Part shown: in pieces, positions 6,267 to 7,452 of the stretch
Position numbering within the stretch: the first letter of the stretch is position 1
How the letters are laid out: each line of letters opens with the position of its first letter
Assembly: GCA_023391005.1 (NCBI GenBank)
Contig: JAEWBS010000137.1
Location: 1 to 7,452 of the forward strand
DNA: 7,452 nt
Reading direction: 5' to 3'
Source: Bacillota bacterium
GTDB lineage: Bacteria > Bacillota > Clostridia > Oscillospirales > Ruminococcaceae
Position numbers and translations under genes: made by a program
The notes under the pieces: model-generated
What the model was told of the DNA's origin: nothing
The model's input: the letters and a program-made list of their open reading frames with translations, nothing else
The model's database searches: none

Positions 6267-7298
6267 ATGAAAATTCTCGCAATCGAATCCTCCTGCGACG
6301 AGACGGCCGCCGCTATTGTCGAAGACGGCCGCAAGGTTTTGTCGTCGGTTGTGCATACGCAGATCGCCGAGCACCGCCTCTATGGCGGCGTCGTGCCGGA
6401 AATCGCCTCCCGCCGTCACATTGAAAATATCGATGCCGTTGTCTCCGAGGCGCTCTCGCAGGCGGGGCTGTCCGTGCGCACCGTCGATGCCATTGCCGTG
6501 ACCGCCGGGCCGGGGCTCATCGGCGCGCTGCTGGTCGGCGTCAATTTCGCCAAGGGTCTCGCGTTTTCCGCGGGCAAGCCGCTGATTCCGGTGCATCATA
6601 TCCGAGGACATATTGCCGCAAACTACATCGTCGCGCCTGAATTGGAGCCGCCCTTCCTTTGTCTGGTCGTCTCGGGCGGGCACAGCCTGATTATCGACGT
6701 GCGCGACTACACCGATTTAAAGGTGCTGGGCCGCTCGCGCGACGACGCCGCGGGCGAGGCGTTTGACAAGGCCGCCCGTTCAATGGGGCTAGGTTATCCG
6801 GGCGGCGTCGCGCTCGACGCGCAGGCCAGACTCGGCGACGAGAATAAATATCGTTTTCCAAAACCGCATGTCGAGGGCGCACCGCTGGACATGAGCTTTT
6901 CCGGCGTTAAAACCGCCGTGGTGAACCTTTTGCACAACGCGCAGCAAAAAGGAGAGACGCTCGATATCCCCTCGCTGTGCGCCAGCTTTGAAAAGACGGT
7001 CTGCGACGCGCTGTGTACCCGCCTGTTTCTCGCCGCCGAGCAAACGGGCGCCAAAAGCGTCTCAGTGGCGGGCGGCGTTTCGGCCAACACCCGACTGCGC
7101 GCCCAGCTGATCAGCCTGTCCCAAAATCGCGGCCTGAAGCTTTATATGCCGCCGCTTTCTCTCACCGGCGACAACGCCGCCATGATCGGCGCCCAAGCCT
7201 ATTTTGAATATTGCGCGGGCCATGTCGCAAGCGCCGCGCTCAACGCGGTCGCGACGCTTTCGGTCGAAAACGGTACCCCAGAATACTTTACGGTCTAG
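6267..7298 (+). CDS. tsaD: tRNA N6-adenosine threonylcarbamoyltransferase
   Basis: 343-aa Kae1/Qri7/TsaD-family ASKHA-fold protein. It transfers the threonylcarbamoyl group from threonylcarbamoyl-AMP to A37 of tRNAs reading ANN codons, working with TsaB and TsaE in the cytosol. Visible landmarks are MKILAIESSCDETAAA at the start, the metal-binding HIRGH (H111 and H115, same numbers as in E. coli TsaD), VSGGHS (134-139), DDAAGEAFDKAAR (159-171), YPGG (177-180), SFSGVKTA (210-217), VAGGVSANTRLR (267-278) and TGDNAAMIG (300-308). ATG 6267 is chosen because it yields the conserved N-terminus and has AAGGAG at 11 nt; an in-frame ATG at 6195 would add 24 unrelated residues. tsaB and tsaE are not in the window and must be elsewhere. 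Confidence 0.97.
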   Translation: MKILAIESSCDETAAAIVEDGRKVLSSVVHTQIAEHRLYGGVVPEIASRRHIENIDAVVSEALSQAGLSVRTVDAIAVTAGPGLIGALLVGVNFAKGLAFSAGKPLIPVHHIRGHIAANYIVAPELEPPFLCLVVSGGHSLIIDVRDYTDLKVLGRSRDDAAGEAFDKAARSMGLGYPGGVALDAQARLGDENKYRFPKPHVEGAPLDMSFSGVKTAVVNLLHNAQQKGETLDIPSLCASFEKTVCDALCTRLFLAAEQTGAKSVSVAGGVSANTRLRAQLISLSQNRGLKLYMPPLSLTGDNAAMIGAQAYFEYCAGHVASAALNAVATLSVENGTPEYFTV

Positions 7299-7359
7299 TT
7301 TTTGTGCGTCTTCTCTAGAATTTTCGAATTTTATATATGAAAATTAACATGGAAATGGA

Positions 7360-7387
7360 TTGCAATTATCGCCAATAGGTGTATAAT
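7360..7387 (+). promoter_or_regulatory. Promoter of the gene at the right edge
   Basis: TTGCAA (7360-7365, 4/6 match) and a perfect TATAAT (7382-7387) are 16 bp apart. Transcription would begin near 7394, giving a leader of about 43 nt. The -10 is partly covered by a perfect palindrome, which suggests repression. Confidence 0.6.
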
Positions 7388-7397
7388 GATATCATTA
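7384..7397. repeat. Perfect 14-bp palindrome over the -10 and start site
   Basis: TAATGATATCATTA is its own reverse complement. It overlaps the last four bases of the TATAAT box and extends to about the expected transcription start, the classic place for a repressor operator. The cognate regulator is not identified; it could be the gene that follows. Confidence 0.45.
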
Positions 7398-7436
7398 CTG
7401 TTTAGACTCATCATTTTTTAGGGAGGATATGGTATT

Positions 7437-7452
7437 ATGACGACCAACAAAA
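7437..7452 (+). CDS. Start of an unidentified gene, truncated at the right edge
   Basis: ATG 7437 follows GGGAGG (7421-7426) at 10 nt and encodes MTTNK before the window ends. A nearer-in ATG at 7429 stops after three codons, so 7437 is the likely start. Five residues are too few to name a product. The upstream TATAAT promoter and palindrome suggest it is its own, probably regulated, transcription unit and not part of the tsaD unit. Confidence 0.5.

Larger units (their letters stand above)
7299..7436. other. AT-rich intergenic region after tsaD
   Basis: This short gap is markedly richer in A and T than the genes on either side. It holds an A/T-only type inverted repeat (AATTTTC 7319-7325 with GAAAATT 7339-7345), a promoter at 7360-7387, the palindrome at 7384-7397 and the GGGAGG ribosome site at 7421-7426. 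No clear intrinsic terminator for tsaD is seen. Confidence 0.5.

Noticed and set aside
7319..7345. AATTTTC/GAAAATT inverted repeat considered as the tsaD terminator
   Set aside because: The arms are almost all A/T, the loop is 13 nt and no T run follows, so it is not a credible terminator.
7337..7378. 13-codon ORF (MKINMEMDCNYRQ) after tsaD
   Set aside because: It has no ribosome site and lies upstream of the predicted transcription start, so it would not be on that mRNA.

Overview
The window looks like chromosomal housekeeping DNA from a GC-rich member of the Clostridia, plausibly near Oscillospiraceae/Ruminococcaceae. This is an inference from several signs: GC-rich coding regions separated by AT-rich gaps, strong purine-rich Shine-Dalgarno sites (GGAGG or GGGAGG), TATAAT-type promoters, a Pol I whose 3'-5' exonuclease residues appear degraded, and the rimI-tsaD pairing common in Firmicutes. 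I see no mobile element, CRISPR array, tRNA or rRNA.

Layout. Positions 1-377 are non-coding. They carry a good leftward promoter and a Shine-Dalgarno at the extreme left edge, so a divergent gene starts at or just outside base 1; a perfect 14-bp palindrome lies between it and the first rightward gene. A DegT/DnrJ/EryC1/StrS-type PLP sugar aminotransferase follows (378-1544, +). It converges on a tRNA-dihydrouridine synthase, dusB (1721-2689, -). dusB and polA (2926-5538, +) diverge from a 236-bp region with recognisable promoters for both; the polA -10 box sits inside nested repeats. Four bases after polA comes rimI (5543-5992, +). A 274-bp gap rich in potential stem-loops precedes tsaD (6267-7298, +). 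After tsaD an AT-rich 138-bp gap holds a TATAAT promoter overlapped by a perfect 14-bp palindrome, and the first five codons of another rightward gene run off the right edge (7437-7452).

How the genes relate. dusB and tsaD both act on tRNA: dusB makes dihydrouridine in the D-loop, and tsaD makes t6A at position 37 of ANN-decoding tRNAs. rimI is an N-alpha-acetyltransferase that commonly travels with the t6A genes. polA does repair and Okazaki-fragment maturation and is probably translationally linked to rimI. tsaB and tsaE, often found beside rimI and tsaD in Firmicutes, are not in the window.

I did not find a convincing new multi-gene system. The items most worth a second look are non-coding: the structured rimI-tsaD gap, the nested repeats around the polA promoter, and the two 14-bp palindromes.
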